Notes: a model not told the origin generated them from the letters alone. Shown: positions 52,649 to 63,588, numbered from the stretch's first letter. The stretch: DNA of 64,000 bases from Chryseobacterium gleum (GCA_945897915.1 CAMDGB010000004.1:1-64000), one strand, 5' to 3'. Program-made: numbers and translations.

Positions 52649-53935
52649 TTATAATATTTTTGCCACTTCTTGAATTGACTGAATCGTATAATCTAAATCT
52701 TCATAGCATAAAGCATCGGTAATAAACCACGTTTCATATGCTGAGGGGGCAATATAAATGCCGCGTTTCAATAATTCATGAAAGAATTTCTTAAATCTTT
52801 CGTTATCTCCATTTTTTGCAGTTTCAAAATCATATACTTCATTTTTATCAAAATGCACTGAAATCATTGACCCGACTCTGTTTGTAGTAAACTCAATATT
52901 ATTTTCCGACAAAACTCTTTGGATTCCCTTTTCTAAATAAGCCGTTTTGTCTTCTAATCTATTAAAAATTTCAGGGTCTGAATTTAATTCCAACAGCATT
53001 TGATACCCTGCCGCCATAGCTAACGGGTTTCCAGATAACGTTCCAGCTTGATAAACAGGACCTATTGGCGACAACAAGTTCATAATTTCATTTCTTGCTG
53101 CAAAAGCGCCTACTGGCAAACCTCCGCCAATTACTTTGCCAAAACAAACAATATCAGCCGCAACTTTATACAATTCTTGTGCACCACCTTTTGAAAGACG
53201 AAAACCCGTCATAACTTCATCAAAAACCAACAATGCTCCATTTTCTTCACAAAGTTGCTTTAAACCTGATAAAAAACCATCTTTTGGAGGGATACACCCC
53301 ATATTTCCTGCAACAGGTTCTACAATAATTGCAGCAATTTCATTTTTATTAGCATCAAAAAGAGCTTTTACATTTTCTAAATTATTGTAGTTTGCTAATA
53401 AAGTATCTTTTGCTGTGCCAGCTGTTACACCAGGACTATTAGGTACTCCAAACGTACTTAATCCACTTCCTGCAGCAATTAAAAACGAATCGGAATGACC
53501 ATGATAACATCCTGAAAATTTTATTATTTTATCACGTTTTGTGTAGCCTCGCGCCAAGCGAATTGCACTCATACATGCTTCTGTACCCGAATTAACGAAA
53601 CGAATTTTATCAATATTTGGAACCATTGAAATGGCCAATTGAGCAATTTTTGTTTCTAACTCTGTTGGCGCGCCAAAAGAGGTGCCTTTTTTTGCTTTTT
53701 CAATAATAGCTTGTACAACTGGCTCGTGTGCATGACCTAAAATCATAGGTCCCCAGGAATTAATATAGTCTATGTATCTATTTCCATCTTCATCATATAA
53801 ATAGGCACCTTTTGCTTCTTTTATAAAAATAGGAAAACCTCCAACACCTTTAAATGCTCTGACTGGAGAATTAACTCCACCTGGAATCACTTCATTAGCT
53901 TCAACGAACAACTCACTGCTTCTTTGATATAACAT
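52649..53935 (-). CDS. hemL: Glutamate-1-semialdehyde 2,1-aminomutase
   Basis: [62 protein letters not shown]. Confidence 0.97.
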   Translation of the reverse strand: MLYQRSSELFVEANEVIPGGVNSPVRAFKGVGGFPIFIKEAKGAYLYDEDGNRYIDYINSWGPMILGHAHEPVVQAIIEKAKKGTSFGAPTELETKIAQLAISMVPNIDKIRFVNSGTEACMSAIRLARGYTKRDKIIKFSGCYHGHSDSFLIAAGSGLSTFGVPNSPGVTAGTAKDTLLANYNNLENVKALFDANKNEIAAIIVEPVAGNMGCIPPKDGFLSGLKQLCEENGALLVFDEVMTGFRLSKGGAQELYKVAADIVCFGKVIGGGLPVGAFAARNEIMNLLSPIGPVYQAGTLSGNPLAMAAGYQMLLELNSDPEIFNRLEDKTAYLEKGIQRVLSENNIEFTTNRVGSMISVHFDKNEVYDFETAKNGDNERFKKFFHELLKRGIYIAPSAYETWFITDALCYEDLDYTIQSIQEVAKIL

Positions 53936-54780
53936 TACTTTTTTACTATTAATTTTTGACCGATTGAAATTCCAGATTCTGAAATACTATTTAAACTTTT
54001 TAACTCATCAACAGAAATATTATATTTTTTTGACAATGAATATAAAGTATCTCCTTTTTCAACGATATGTTCATTAGAAGTTTGGGCAACAACTCTTGGT
54101 TTAGGTACAAAATTTCTTCCCAAAACTTCGTTGTCAATTTTATATAATTCGTAGCGTTCAATAATACCAATTAATTTTGATGGATATAGCGTATCTGTTG
54201 CGTAACCTGCTTGTTTTAAACCATTTGCCCACGATTCATAATCGCCTTTGTCTAGTTTAAACAAACTTTCATAACGTTTTCTAGAAGATAAAAAAGCAGA
54301 ATGATCTTTATACGATTCTGTTGGGTCTTTATATTTTCTAAAACACTCTTGTTCAGCGTCGTCATCATATTTTACAGATTCACCAGTCCAACCTGTGTGA
54401 CATTTTATTCCGAAATGATTGTTCGCTTCTTTGGCTAAAGATCCAAAACCTGCTCCTGATTCTAAAATACCCTGTGCCATAGTGATACTTGCGGGAATAC
54501 CATGAACCTTCATGTTGTTTTTAGAAGTTTCTTTAAAATCTTCAATATATTTTTTCACATCTTCTGTAGTCGCTTTTACTTTTGATGTTGCCACTAAAAT
54601 TTCACTTCCAGAAGGATTTTCTTTAGTAGGCGATTTTGTAACAGACGTTGATTTTTCAGTTGACTTCCTAGCTACAGGATAACTTTTATTACTTGATTTC
54701 TTTTTTGATGTGAGAATTTTAGAGCCCCCACAACTTGTTAAAAGAATCGCAAAAAAAAGTGTTAAAATTTTATTCATCAT
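53935..54780 (-). CDS. Glucosaminidase domain + LysM lipoprotein (peptidoglycan hydrolase)
   Basis: Lipobox [40 protein letters not shown]-terminal Lys[28 protein letters not shown]. Confidence 0.92.
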   Translation of the reverse strand: MMNKILTLFFAILLTSCGGSKILTSKKKSSNKSYPVARKSTEKSTSVTKSPTKENPSGSEILVATSKVKATTEDVKKYIEDFKETSKNNMKVHGIPASITMAQGILESGAGFGSLAKEANNHFGIKCHTGWTGESVKYDDDAEQECFRKYKDPTESYKDHSAFLSSRKRYESLFKLDKGDYESWANGLKQAGYATDTLYPSKLIGIIERYELYKIDNEVLGRNFVPKPRVVAQTSNEHIVEKGDTLYSLSKKYNISVDELKSLNSISESGISIGQKLIVKK

Positions 54781-55676
54781 ATCATTATCTTTGTTTTTCC
54801 TAATTTTTCTAATTTCATATTCATACCTGCAATACCCTGTAAACCACCTGTATGGATGGCTAAAATCTTTGATTTTGGAGGAAAATAACTATTTTGTATT
54901 AAATCAAAAATGCCAAACATCATTTTTCCGGTGTAAATTGGATCTAAAGGAATAGCGTGTTCTAAATAAAATGAATTCATAAATTCAATTAACTCATTTG
55001 TTACTTTTCCATAACCTCCAAAATGATACTCACAATTTACAGACCAATTATTTTGAGTTGCAAATTTAGTAATATCATTTTGTAAAAAATCACCTTTTAA
55101 GGAAGAAAATCCAATAATATTTTGGTTGAAACTAGAACTATTAATAATTCCAGAAATTGTACCACCAGTTCCTATTGATGAACAAATATGTGTAAACTCA
55201 AAATCTCCATCAGATAAAATTTCTTCACAACCTTTTATAGCTAATTCATTTGTCCCGCCTTCTGGTAGCAAATAAAAATCACCAAATTGAGATTGCAATT
55301 CCTCTATAAATTTAGGCGTATCTTTTAACCTATATTTTTCTCTCGAAACAAAAAAAAATTTCATTCCTAATTGTTTCGCGACTGCTAAACTTGGGTTTTC
55401 ACTTATTTTTTCTTGTAATTCTTCGCCTCTAATTATTCCAATAGTTTCAAAACCAAATTCTTTTCCTGCGCCTGCTACGGCCACAATATGATTAGAAAAA
55501 GCCCCTCCAAACGTTAGTAAAATCTTTTTGGTCTGGTGTTTGGCAGCACTTAAATTGTATTTTAATTTTCTGAATTTATTTCCAGAAATTATGGGATGCA
55601 ATTCATCTTCTCTTTTGATAAAAAGCTCAATTCCATTAGGAAAATGCATTGCTATTTTTTGGTTGCTTGATTTCAT
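54777..55676 (-). CDS. 1-aminocyclopropane-1-carboxylate deaminase / D-cysteine desulfhydrase family PLP enzyme
   Basis: [53 protein letters not shown]. Confidence 0.9.
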   Translation of the reverse strand: MKSSNQKIAMHFPNGIELFIKREDELHPIISGNKFRKLKYNLSAAKHQTKKILLTFGGAFSNHIVAVAGAGKEFGFETIGIIRGEELQEKISENPSLAVAKQLGMKFFFVSREKYRLKDTPKFIEELQSQFGDFYLLPEGGTNELAIKGCEEILSDGDFEFTHICSSIGTGGTISGIINSSSFNQNIIGFSSLKGDFLQNDITKFATQNNWSVNCEYHFGGYGKVTNELIEFMNSFYLEHAIPLDPIYTGKMMFGIFDLIQNSYFPPKSKILAIHTGGLQGIAGMNMKLEKLGKTKIMI

Positions 55677-55757
55677 AAATAAAAAATAATTGTTTCGCTA
55701 CTTAAATATTTTAAAACTAATACAATCATTTGCTGCAAAGTTCCTAAATTTGCGATT

Positions 55758-55934
55758 ATGAACAATGAAATAAATCCAAAAAATTTAAAAGAAGGAGAAG
55801 ATTTTTATTTTACTCCAGAAGGATATAAATGTTTTACAGAAAAGCATCACCTAAAACGAGGCTATTGCTGCAAAAGTGGTTGCCGACATTGTCCATATGG
55901 TTACGATAAAAAAACAGGGACAAATAAAAAATAG
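55758..55934 (+). CDS. Small cysteine-rich protein, DUF5522-like (58 aa; below ORF-track cutoff)
   Basis: MNNEINPKNLKEGEDFYFTPEGYKCFTEKHHLKRGYCCKSGCRHCPYGYDKKTGTNKK; conserved CC..GCRHCPYG motif. Confidence 0.85.
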   Translation: MNNEINPKNLKEGEDFYFTPEGYKCFTEKHHLKRGYCCKSGCRHCPYGYDKKTGTNKK

Positions 55935-55997
55935 CTTTTAGATAAACGATAATCAAACATTAATTTCTGAATATCTAAAAATTCAAAATTTAATAAA

Positions 55998-57977
55998 ATG
56001 ACTTTTAAAGAACAAATACAGCAAGGAATTCCAGATATTTTACCACCACAAAAACCGTATGACGTTGCTATAAATCATGCACCAAAGCGAAAAGAGATTC
56101 TTTCACCAGAAGAAAAAAAATTGGCTTTAAAAAACGCTTTACGCTATTTTGATGCCAAACATCATGCAACTTTGCTTCCTGAATTTAGAGCCGAATTGGA
56201 AAAATATGGCCGTATTTATATGTATCGTTTCCGTCCAGATTACGAGATGAAAGCCAGACCTATTTCTGAATATCCAGGAAATTCAGAGCAAGCCAATGCT
56301 ATTATGTTGATGATACAAAATAATTTAGATTATGCAGTAGCACAACATCCTCATGAATTAATTACATATGGAGGAAATGGTGCGGTTTTTCAAAATTGGG
56401 CACAATATTTACTTACTATGAAATATTTGTCTGAAATGACAGATGAACAAACATTATCTATGTATTCTGGTCATCCAATGGGATTATTTCCTTCTCATAA
56501 AGAGGCACCAAGGGTAGTTGTTACCAACGGAATGGTTATACCAAACTACTCTAAAACAGATGATTTGGAAAGAATGAATGCGTTAGGTGTGTCGCAATAC
56601 GGACAAATGACTGCAGGAAGTTATATGTATATTGGACCTCAAGGCATTGTTCATGGAACTACTATTACAGTTTTAAATGGTTTTCGGAAAATAAAAAAAT
56701 CACCAAAAGGAGGTTTATTCGTAACTTCTGGATTAGGTGGTATGTCTGGGGCGCAACCAAAAGCTGGAAATATAGCAGGTTGTGTAACTGTTTGTGCGGA
56801 AGTAAATCCTAAAATTACGAATATTCGTCATTCGCAAGGATGGATAAACGAAGTAATTGACGATATTACGCTTTTAGTAGGCAGAGTTAGAAAAGCATTG
56901 GAAACTAAAGAAGTAGTTTCTATTGCTTATTTAGGAAATATAGTAGATGTTTGGGAACGATTTGATGAAGAAAATTTACATATCGATTTAGGTTCTGACC
57001 AAACTTCGCTCCACAATCCTTGGGCAGGTGGCTACTACCCTATCGGATTTTCATTTGACGAGTCTAATGAAATGATGGCCAACAATCCTGAAAAATTTAA
57101 AGAAGAAGTACAAAAAACATTGCGTCGTCATGCATTGGCAATTAATAAACATACTGAAAAAGGTACTTATTTTTTCGACTATGGAAATGCATTTTTATTA
57201 GAAGCCTCAAGAGCTGGAGCGGATGTGTTTGCAGATAATCATATCGATTTTAAATACAATAGTTACGTACAAGACATTATGGGTCCAATGTGTTTTGATT
57301 ATGGATTTGGCCCTTTTCGTTGGGTTTGCGCTTCTGGAAATCCAGAAGATTTAGCCAAAACAGATAAAATCGCATGTGCCGTTTTAGAAGAAATGATGAA
57401 AACTTCTCCAGAAGAAATTCAGCAACAAATGGCCGATAATATTCAGTGGATAAAAGGCGCTCAAGAGAACAAATTAGTTGTAGGATCGCAAGCTCGTATT
57501 TTATACGCTGACTCTGAAGGACGGATAAAAATCGCCGAAGCATTCAATCAAGCTATAGCTCGTGGCGATATTGGAATGATAATTTTAGGTAGAGACCATC
57601 ATGATGTTTCTGGCACCGATTCGCCATACAGAGAAACGTCTAATATTTATGACGGCTCGCGTTTCACAGCAGATATGGCCATTCAGAATGTAATTGGTGA
57701 CAGTTTCCGAGGAGCCACTTGGGTTTCTATTCATAACGGAGGTGGTGTTGGCTGGGGCGAAGTCATAAACGGTGGTTTTGGCATGCTTCTTGATGGAACT
57801 AAAGAAGCATCTAAACGTTTAGAAATGATGCTGTTTTGGGATGTAAACAACGGAATATCCAGAAGAAATTGGGCACGTAATGAAGGTGCAATATTTGCCA
57901 TAAAACGCGCAATGGAAGCACAACCTTTATTAAAAGTTACACTTCCAAACCTAGTCGACGAAAATTTATTAAACTAA
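55998..57977 (+). CDS. hutU: Urocanate hydratase
   Basis: YGGNGAVFQNWAQYLLTMKYL; SGLGGMSGAQPKAGNIAGCVTVCAEVNP; IGRDHHDVSGTDSPYRETSNI-like region. Confidence 0.95.
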   Translation: MTFKEQIQQGIPDILPPQKPYDVAINHAPKRKEILSPEEKKLALKNALRYFDAKHHATLLPEFRAELEKYGRIYMYRFRPDYEMKARPISEYPGNSEQANAIMLMIQNNLDYAVAQHPHELITYGGNGAVFQNWAQYLLTMKYLSEMTDEQTLSMYSGHPMGLFPSHKEAPRVVVTNGMVIPNYSKTDDLERMNALGVSQYGQMTAGSYMYIGPQGIVHGTTITVLNGFRKIKKSPKGGLFVTSGLGGMSGAQPKAGNIAGCVTVCAEVNPKITNIRHSQGWINEVIDDITLLVGRVRKALETKEVVSIAYLGNIVDVWERFDEENLHIDLGSDQTSLHNPWAGGYYPIGFSFDESNEMMANNPEKFKEEVQKTLRRHALAINKHTEKGTYFFDYGNAFLLEASRAGADVFADNHIDFKYNSYVQDIMGPMCFDYGFGPFRWVCASGNPEDLAKTDKIACAVLEEMMKTSPEEIQQQMADNIQWIKGAQENKLVVGSQARILYADSEGRIKIAEAFNQAIARGDIGMIILGRDHHDVSGTDSPYRETSNIYDGSRFTADMAIQNVIGDSFRGATWVSIHNGGGVGWGEVINGGFGMLLDGTKEASKRLEMMLFWDVNNGISRRNWARNEGAIFAIKRAMEAQPLLKVTLPNLVDENLLN

Positions 57978-57987
57978 ATATTATAAT

Positions 57988-58518
57988 ATGAAATTAATTA
58001 AACTACTTTCGGTTTTAGGATTTTTTATCCTTACTTCTTGTTCATCTGTATATGTAAATACAGATTATGACAAAAAGGCAAATTTTGAAAACTACAAAAC
58101 TTATGCTTATAATAAAATTAGCATAGATAAATTAGAAATTTCAGATTTAGACAAAAAACGTATTTTGTATGCACTTGACGCTGCCATGCCTACAAAAGGA
58201 TTCTCAAAATCTGAAAATCCAGATGTATTAATCAATATTTTTACCAAAGAACGAGAACGTGTTAACGTATATAACAACATGGGCTGGGGTCCAGGTTGGG
58301 GCTGGGGAATGGGCTGGGGAATGGGAATGGGCTTCACGCAAACAACCACAACTCCGGAAGGCACTTTGTACATTGATATTGTTGATGCTAAAACAAAAGA
58401 ATTAGTATGGCAAGGAATTGGAACGGGTTATTTAACCACAAACTTTGAAAAAAAAGACGAAAGAATTGCTGAATTTGTTTCAAAAATTTTAGAAAAATAT
58501 CCGCCAATTGTAAAATAG
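57988..58518 (+). CDS. DUF4136 lipoprotein with Gly/Trp/Met-rich loop
   Basis: Lipobox FILTSC; YKTYAYNKI; NPDVLINIF; GWGPGWGWGMGWGMGMGF. Confidence 0.87.
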   Translation: MKLIKLLSVLGFFILTSCSSVYVNTDYDKKANFENYKTYAYNKISIDKLEISDLDKKRILYALDAAMPTKGFSKSENPDVLINIFTKERERVNVYNNMGWGPGWGWGMGWGMGMGFTQTTTTPEGTLYIDIVDAKTKELVWQGIGTGYLTTNFEKKDERIAEFVSKILEKYPPIVK

Positions 58519-58534
58519 GCACATTATTATAATT

Positions 58535-58576
58535 AAAAAAATCCTGATTCGTTTGATAAACTGTCAGGATTTTTTA
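58535..58576 (+). terminator. Terminator downstream of DUF4136 gene
   Basis: aaaaaaatcctga ... ctgtcaggatttttt. Confidence 0.7.
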
Positions 58577-58646
58577 TTTGTATGACAAAAATCATAATTT
58601 GATTTAAAATTTATTGTAATTTTACTGAAACATCACAAACACCATT

Positions 58647-60386
58647 ATGGAAACAAATTTTGAAAGTAACCCACTGATAGACAGGTTACCTAAACATTTA
58701 AAACAATTCATAATCCCACAAGATTATACAGACTACACACCTATAAATCAAGCAGTTTGGAGATATGTAATGCGTAAAAACGTAAATTATTTATCCAAAG
58801 TTGCACATAATTCTTATTTAGAAGGGTTAGAAAAAACTGGGTTAGAAATTGATAATATTCCAAACATGTATGGCATGAACCGTATTTTAAAAGAAATTGG
58901 ATGGGCTGCTGTAGCGGTTGACGGATTTATTCCACCAAGTGCTTTTATGGAATTTCAAGCATATAATGTTTTAGTTATTGCTTGTGATATTCGACAATTA
59001 GAACATATTGAATATACACCCGCTCCAGATATCATCCATGAAGGTGCGGGTCATGCGCCTATTATTGCTAATCCTGAATATGGCGAATATTTACGTCGTT
59101 TTGGCGAAATTGGTTGCAAAGCAATTTCATCTTCAAGAGATTATGAATTATATGAAGCCGTTCGATTATTATCTATAGTCAAAGAAGCAGAAGGTACTCC
59201 AGAATCAGAAATTAAAGCTGCAGAAGACCAAGTTGAATTTTTACAAAACAACATGGGTGAATTGTCAGAAATGTCTAAAATTAGAAATTTACATTGGTGG
59301 ACAGTTGAATATGGTTTAATTGGAACGGTCGAAAACCCGAAAATATATGGCGCAGGATTGTTGTCATCAATTGGAGAAAGTGCCTGGTGCATGACAGATG
59401 AAGTGAAAAAAATACCATACGATATTTCAGCAGCAGATCAAAGTTTCGACATCACTAAACCGCAACCGCAACTTTATGTAACGCCAGATTTTGCTAAATT
59501 AAGTTCTGTCTTAGAAGAATTTGCTAATAAAATGGCGTTGCGAACAGGCGGTTTTTCTGGAATTCAAAAATTAATAACCTCCAAAGCAATGGGTACTGCA
59601 GAATTAAGTACCGGTTTACAAATTTCTGGTATTTTTACCAACGTAATTGAAAATGAAGGGAAACCAGTATACATTCAAACCACTGGAAAAACAGCTTTAT
59701 CTTATAGAGAAAAAGAATTAGTTGGTCACGGAACTGAATCGCATCCAGATGGTTTTGGTTCGCCAATTGGAATGCTAAAAGGCATCAACTTGGCAATTGA
59801 AGATATGGGCCCGAGAGATTTACGTGCATATGATATTTATGAAGGAGAACAAATTACTTTAGAATTTGAAGGAAACATTAAAGTTTCAGGTGAAATTATA
59901 ACTGGAACAAGAAATTTACAAGGTGAAATTTTACTAATTAAGTTCAAAAATTGTACGGTTACTCATGGCGAAACTATATTATTTGCACCTGAATGGGGAA
60001 TTTATGATATGGCTGTAGGTAAAAAAATAACAGCTGCCTTTTCAGGACCTGCAGATGTTTCAAGTTTTGATATGATTAACCATGTTCCTTCTTCGCATAC
60101 TATAAAACAAAAAAAATCAAGCAAACGAGAAGAACTAGAAAATTTATACCTAAATATTAGAAAATTAAGAGAAAAAAAACCTGCTGAGATTACTCTAAAA
60201 GAAGCATTTGGTGCCGTAACCGCTAATCATGAAAATGATTGGTTGCTTTCTGTAGAAATTGCCGAACTTGCAAAAAAAGAAAATTATTCTGATTTAATTG
60301 ACAAAGTTTTAAATCATTTAGAAAAACTTAAATCAAAACGTCCAGAAATTGCTCACTTAATTAAAGGTGGCCTAGAATTAATATAA
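58647..60386 (+). CDS. Aromatic amino acid hydroxylase (phenylalanine 4-hydroxylase-like) with long C-terminal extension
   Basis: PAPDIIHEGAGHAPIIANPEYGEYLRRFGEIG iron-ligand motif; WWTVEYGLIG. Confidence 0.93.
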   Translation: METNFESNPLIDRLPKHLKQFIIPQDYTDYTPINQAVWRYVMRKNVNYLSKVAHNSYLEGLEKTGLEIDNIPNMYGMNRILKEIGWAAVAVDGFIPPSAFMEFQAYNVLVIACDIRQLEHIEYTPAPDIIHEGAGHAPIIANPEYGEYLRRFGEIGCKAISSSRDYELYEAVRLLSIVKEAEGTPESEIKAAEDQVEFLQNNMGELSEMSKIRNLHWWTVEYGLIGTVENPKIYGAGLLSSIGESAWCMTDEVKKIPYDISAADQSFDITKPQPQLYVTPDFAKLSSVLEEFANKMALRTGGFSGIQKLITSKAMGTAELSTGLQISGIFTNVIENEGKPVYIQTTGKTALSYREKELVGHGTESHPDGFGSPIGMLKGINLAIEDMGPRDLRAYDIYEGEQITLEFEGNIKVSGEIITGTRNLQGEILLIKFKNCTVTHGETILFAPEWGIYDMAVGKKITAAFSGPADVSSFDMINHVPSSHTIKQKKSSKREELENLYLNIRKLREKKPAEITLKEAFGAVTANHENDWLLSVEIAELAKKENYSDLIDKVLNHLEKLKSKRPEIAHLIKGGLELI

Positions 60387-60470
60387 AAAAAAGAAAAACA
60401 TACTACACATTGTAACATTTATTACATTTTAATTATAAGATTCCTATATATTTGCTAAAAACAAAACAAT

Positions 60471-60779
60471 ATGGGAATTTTAGATTTTTTAGGATTTGGT
60501 AATAAATCCGTTCAAATTGCAGAATTTAAAGAAAAAAATGCAATAATCATTGATGTTAGAACGTACGAAGAATTTGCTGGTGGACACATTCAAAATTCAA
60601 AAAATATTCCTTTACAAATTATCGAATCGAAAATTAGTGACATAAAAAAGCTAAACAAACCGGTTATTACTTGTTGCAGAAGTGGTAACAGAAGCGGTAT
60701 GGCAACAAGAATACTAAAACTAAACGGTATTGAATGCGTCAATGGTGGAAGCTGGCAAAGTTTACAAAGTAAATTATAA
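60471..60779 (+). CDS. Rhodanese-like domain protein
   Basis: IIIDVRTYEEFAGGHIQNSKNIPL; active loop CCRSGNRSGMA. Confidence 0.93.
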   Translation: MGILDFLGFGNKSVQIAEFKEKNAIIIDVRTYEEFAGGHIQNSKNIPLQIIESKISDIKKLNKPVITCCRSGNRSGMATRILKLNGIECVNGGSWQSLQSKL

Positions 60780-60787
60780 TTGTTCCT

Positions 60788-61738
60788 TTAAAATTTCATT
60801 TCAGGATATTTAGCTACAATTGTATTTATTTTCTGTTTTAAATTATCTTGAAATTTTAAATAACTTTCAGAATTAGGATTGAAAGGTCTGTGGTTTAATG
60901 ATTTTTGAATTTCTGAAACGTGTTGCATCGTTTCAAATTCGGTTTCATTTATATAATTTTCCGAAAATTTCATCCAAATATAATCAATTGCCGTTTGATT
61001 TGGATGTAACATATCTTCCGCATAAAATCGGTAATCACGTAACTCGTCCATCATAATTTCATAGCTGGGAAAATAAGCCGCTGCAAAAGTTGAAACTGAC
61101 AAAATATTGTAAATAGCAGTAATTAAATGTGCTTTGCTTACGCTATTTTCAACAAAACCATCTTTAATATGCCGCACTGGCGACACCGTAAAAATAAACT
61201 TAGCATTCGGATTTATACTTTGAATTTCTGAAATGATATTGTTTATACTCGCTTCAATCTCAGATACAGAAAGCAACTTTTTTACAAAATATTTTTGTGG
61301 CACTTTATGGCAATTGGCAACTATCTCATCGCTTTCAATATGTTTGTACACCCAAGATGTTCCTAAAGCAATCAAACAATGTGTCAATTTTTCAGTATGA
61401 ACATTTGTGGTATCAATCAATTGATTTAAAGAAGTAAGAAATTCCTCTTTATCAGGATTTGAAAGCTCGGAATGCACTTCGTAACAATGCCAAGCTTCAT
61501 TATAATAAAAAATATCATTCTCTGTGAAATACTTTTTATGAATACTTCTAAGAATTATTTTTTCTAATGAATTTGGATTAAAAATAATTCCAAACGGATT
61601 AGTAAGCGTTGAAAATTTAAAATAGTCAAACTTATCACCCATATTCTCAGCAAAACAGGAACCAAAAGAAACTAATTTGGAAGAATAATCAATTAAAAAA
61701 TCAGATTTTTGTATGGGAATGGAAGTTTGAAATGTCAT
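60788..61738 (-). CDS. GSCFA domain protein
   Basis: SKLVSFGSCFAENMGDKF; NPFGIIFNPNSLEKII; ALGTSWVY; FTVSPVRHIKDG. Confidence 0.93.
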   Translation of the reverse strand: MTFQTSIPIQKSDFLIDYSSKLVSFGSCFAENMGDKFDYFKFSTLTNPFGIIFNPNSLEKIILRSIHKKYFTENDIFYYNEAWHCYEVHSELSNPDKEEFLTSLNQLIDTTNVHTEKLTHCLIALGTSWVYKHIESDEIVANCHKVPQKYFVKKLLSVSEIEASINNIISEIQSINPNAKFIFTVSPVRHIKDGFVENSVSKAHLITAIYNILSVSTFAAAYFPSYEIMMDELRDYRFYAEDMLHPNQTAIDYIWMKFSENYINETEFETMQHVSEIQKSLNHRPFNPNSESYLKFQDNLKQKINTIVAKYPEMKF

Positions 61739-61842
61739 AACTTTATTTATCGAGTTTCAAAAATACAAAAACAAGTTAAATAGTTGTAAAAAAATATCTA
61801 AAGACTTTTAAATGCTTACTTTTGCAACTTAAATTTTTATAC

Positions 61843-63588
61843 ATGAAATTGCTTTATAAGTATTTACAAAAACACAAATTACTGCTTTTTTTCGCACTTT
61901 TGATGGCAACCATAAACATTTGCTTTAGTTTATCAGATTCGATTATTACGGGTAAATTAATGCAAGATTGTGGTGTTGGAATCGCAAAATACAAGGGAAA
62001 TGAAATCGGTTTCATAAAATCAGTTGGCTTTTGGTTGGGACTTTCGCTTACCGCAGCCATGATTTCTCGTATCACAAAAAACTTTCAAGATTACTTTACC
62101 AATATTGTGATTCAAAGAACTGGTGCTGAAATGTATACAGATGGTATAAAAAAGTCGTTAGATTTACCTTATGAAGATTTTGAAGATCAAAGTAGTGGCG
62201 AAACATTAAGTAAATTGCAAAAAGCCAGAACCGATTCTGAAAAGCTAATTACACTTTCTATTTCCTTGATTTTTCAAACCATAATTGGATTCATTTTTGT
62301 AATTGTTTATATTTCTCGAATTGATTATAGAATTGCATTTGTTTTTGTTTTAACTGCGCCCATTATTGCCTTTATAAGTTCAGTTTTAGGAAAAAAAATA
62401 AAAGCCGTATCACGAAATATCGTTTCACAAACCAATTCCTTGGCAGGTTCTACCACAGAAAGTTTACGAAATATCGAATTGGTGAAAAGTTTGGGCTTAA
62501 CCAATCAAGAAGAAAACAGACTAAATTCAAATACACTCAAAATTTTACAACTTGAAATTCAGAAAATTCGTTTTATTAGAAGTTTGAGTTTCATACAAGG
62601 TACAACGGTGCATTTTATGCGAACTTGCGTAATTTTCGGTTTGTATTATTTCTTATTTAGCGATAAAATTGTAGTTGGCGATTTATTAACAATGGTATTT
62701 TTTACCTTTTTTATTTTTAACCCTTTGCAAGAATTAAGCGCTTTTATCATCGCTAAAAATGAGACAAAAGTTTCTATGGAAAATTTTGAGAAATTGTTAA
62801 AAGCCAAATCTGAACACCGCCCAGAAGAACCAGAAAATTTTGGAAAAATAAGTTCTTTGGTATTTACAGATGTGAGTTTCAAACACAAAACTGCCAAACA
62901 ATTTGCAGTTGAAAATATAAACTTTTCTATTAAACAAGGCGAAACTGTTGCATTCGTTGGGCCATCTGGATCCGGAAAAACTACTTTAGTCAAATTATTA
63001 GTTGGTTTGTATCCGCCAGCAATTGGTCATGTTTTGTATAACGGTATCGATTCTAAAAATATTGATATTTTAAAATTGAGAAAACAATTAGGATTCGTAA
63101 CTCAAGATGCCCAATTGTTTTCTGGAACAATTAGAGAAAATTTATTGTTTGTGAAACCAAAAGCAACAGACGAAGAAATAATAAATGCTTTGCAAAGGGC
63201 AAGTTGTGGCAAACTTTTAGATCGTGCCGAAAATGGTTTAGATTCGACAATTGGTGAAGGCGGAATTAAAATTTCTGGTGGCGAAAAACAACGTTTATCT
63301 ATAGCAAGAGCCATTTTGAGACAGCCCAATTTATTAATTTTTGATGAAGCAACTTCTGCTTTAGATTCAATTACCGAAGAAGAAATTAATAGTACAATTA
63401 GAAATATTTCTGATGAAAACCGAATTACTATTTTAATCGCTCACCGATTATCAACTATTATGCACGCCGATAAAATTTTCGTATTAGAACAAGGAAAAAT
63501 TATCGAACAAGGAAAACACGATGATTTATTGGTTGAAAAAGGATTGTATTATGCCATGTGGCGCCAACAAATTGGGGAGAGAAAATAA
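61843..63588 (+). CDS. ABC transporter, fused permease/ATP-binding (start trimmed to MKLLYK)
   Basis: Six-TM region; Walker A GPSGSGKTT; ISGGEKQRLSIARAILRQPNLLIFDEATSALDS. Confidence 0.95.
   Translation: MKLLYKYLQKHKLLLFFALLMATINICFSLSDSIITGKLMQDCGVGIAKYKGNEIGFIKSVGFWLGLSLTAAMISRITKNFQDYFTNIVIQRTGAEMYTDGIKKSLDLPYEDFEDQSSGETLSKLQKARTDSEKLITLSISLIFQTIIGFIFVIVYISRIDYRIAFVFVLTAPIIAFISSVLGKKIKAVSRNIVSQTNSLAGSTTESLRNIELVKSLGLTNQEENRLNSNTLKILQLEIQKIRFIRSLSFIQGTTVHFMRTCVIFGLYYFLFSDKIVVGDLLTMVFFTFFIFNPLQELSAFIIAKNETKVSMENFEKLLKAKSEHRPEEPENFGKISSLVFTDVSFKHKTAKQFAVENINFSIKQGETVAFVGPSGSGKTTLVKLLVGLYPPAIGHVLYNGIDSKNIDILKLRKQLGFVTQDAQLFSGTIRENLLFVKPKATDEEIINALQRASCGKLLDRAENGLDSTIGEGGIKISGGEKQRLSIARAILRQPNLLIFDEATSALDSITEEEINSTIRNISDENRITILIAHRLSTIMHADKIFVLEQGKIIEQGKHDDLLVEKGLYYAMWRQQIGERK

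Noticed and set aside
58107-58373. Antisense Pro/Gln-rich ORF opposite the DUF4136 gene
   Set aside because: Complement of the G-rich GWGMG-coding tract; not an independent gene.
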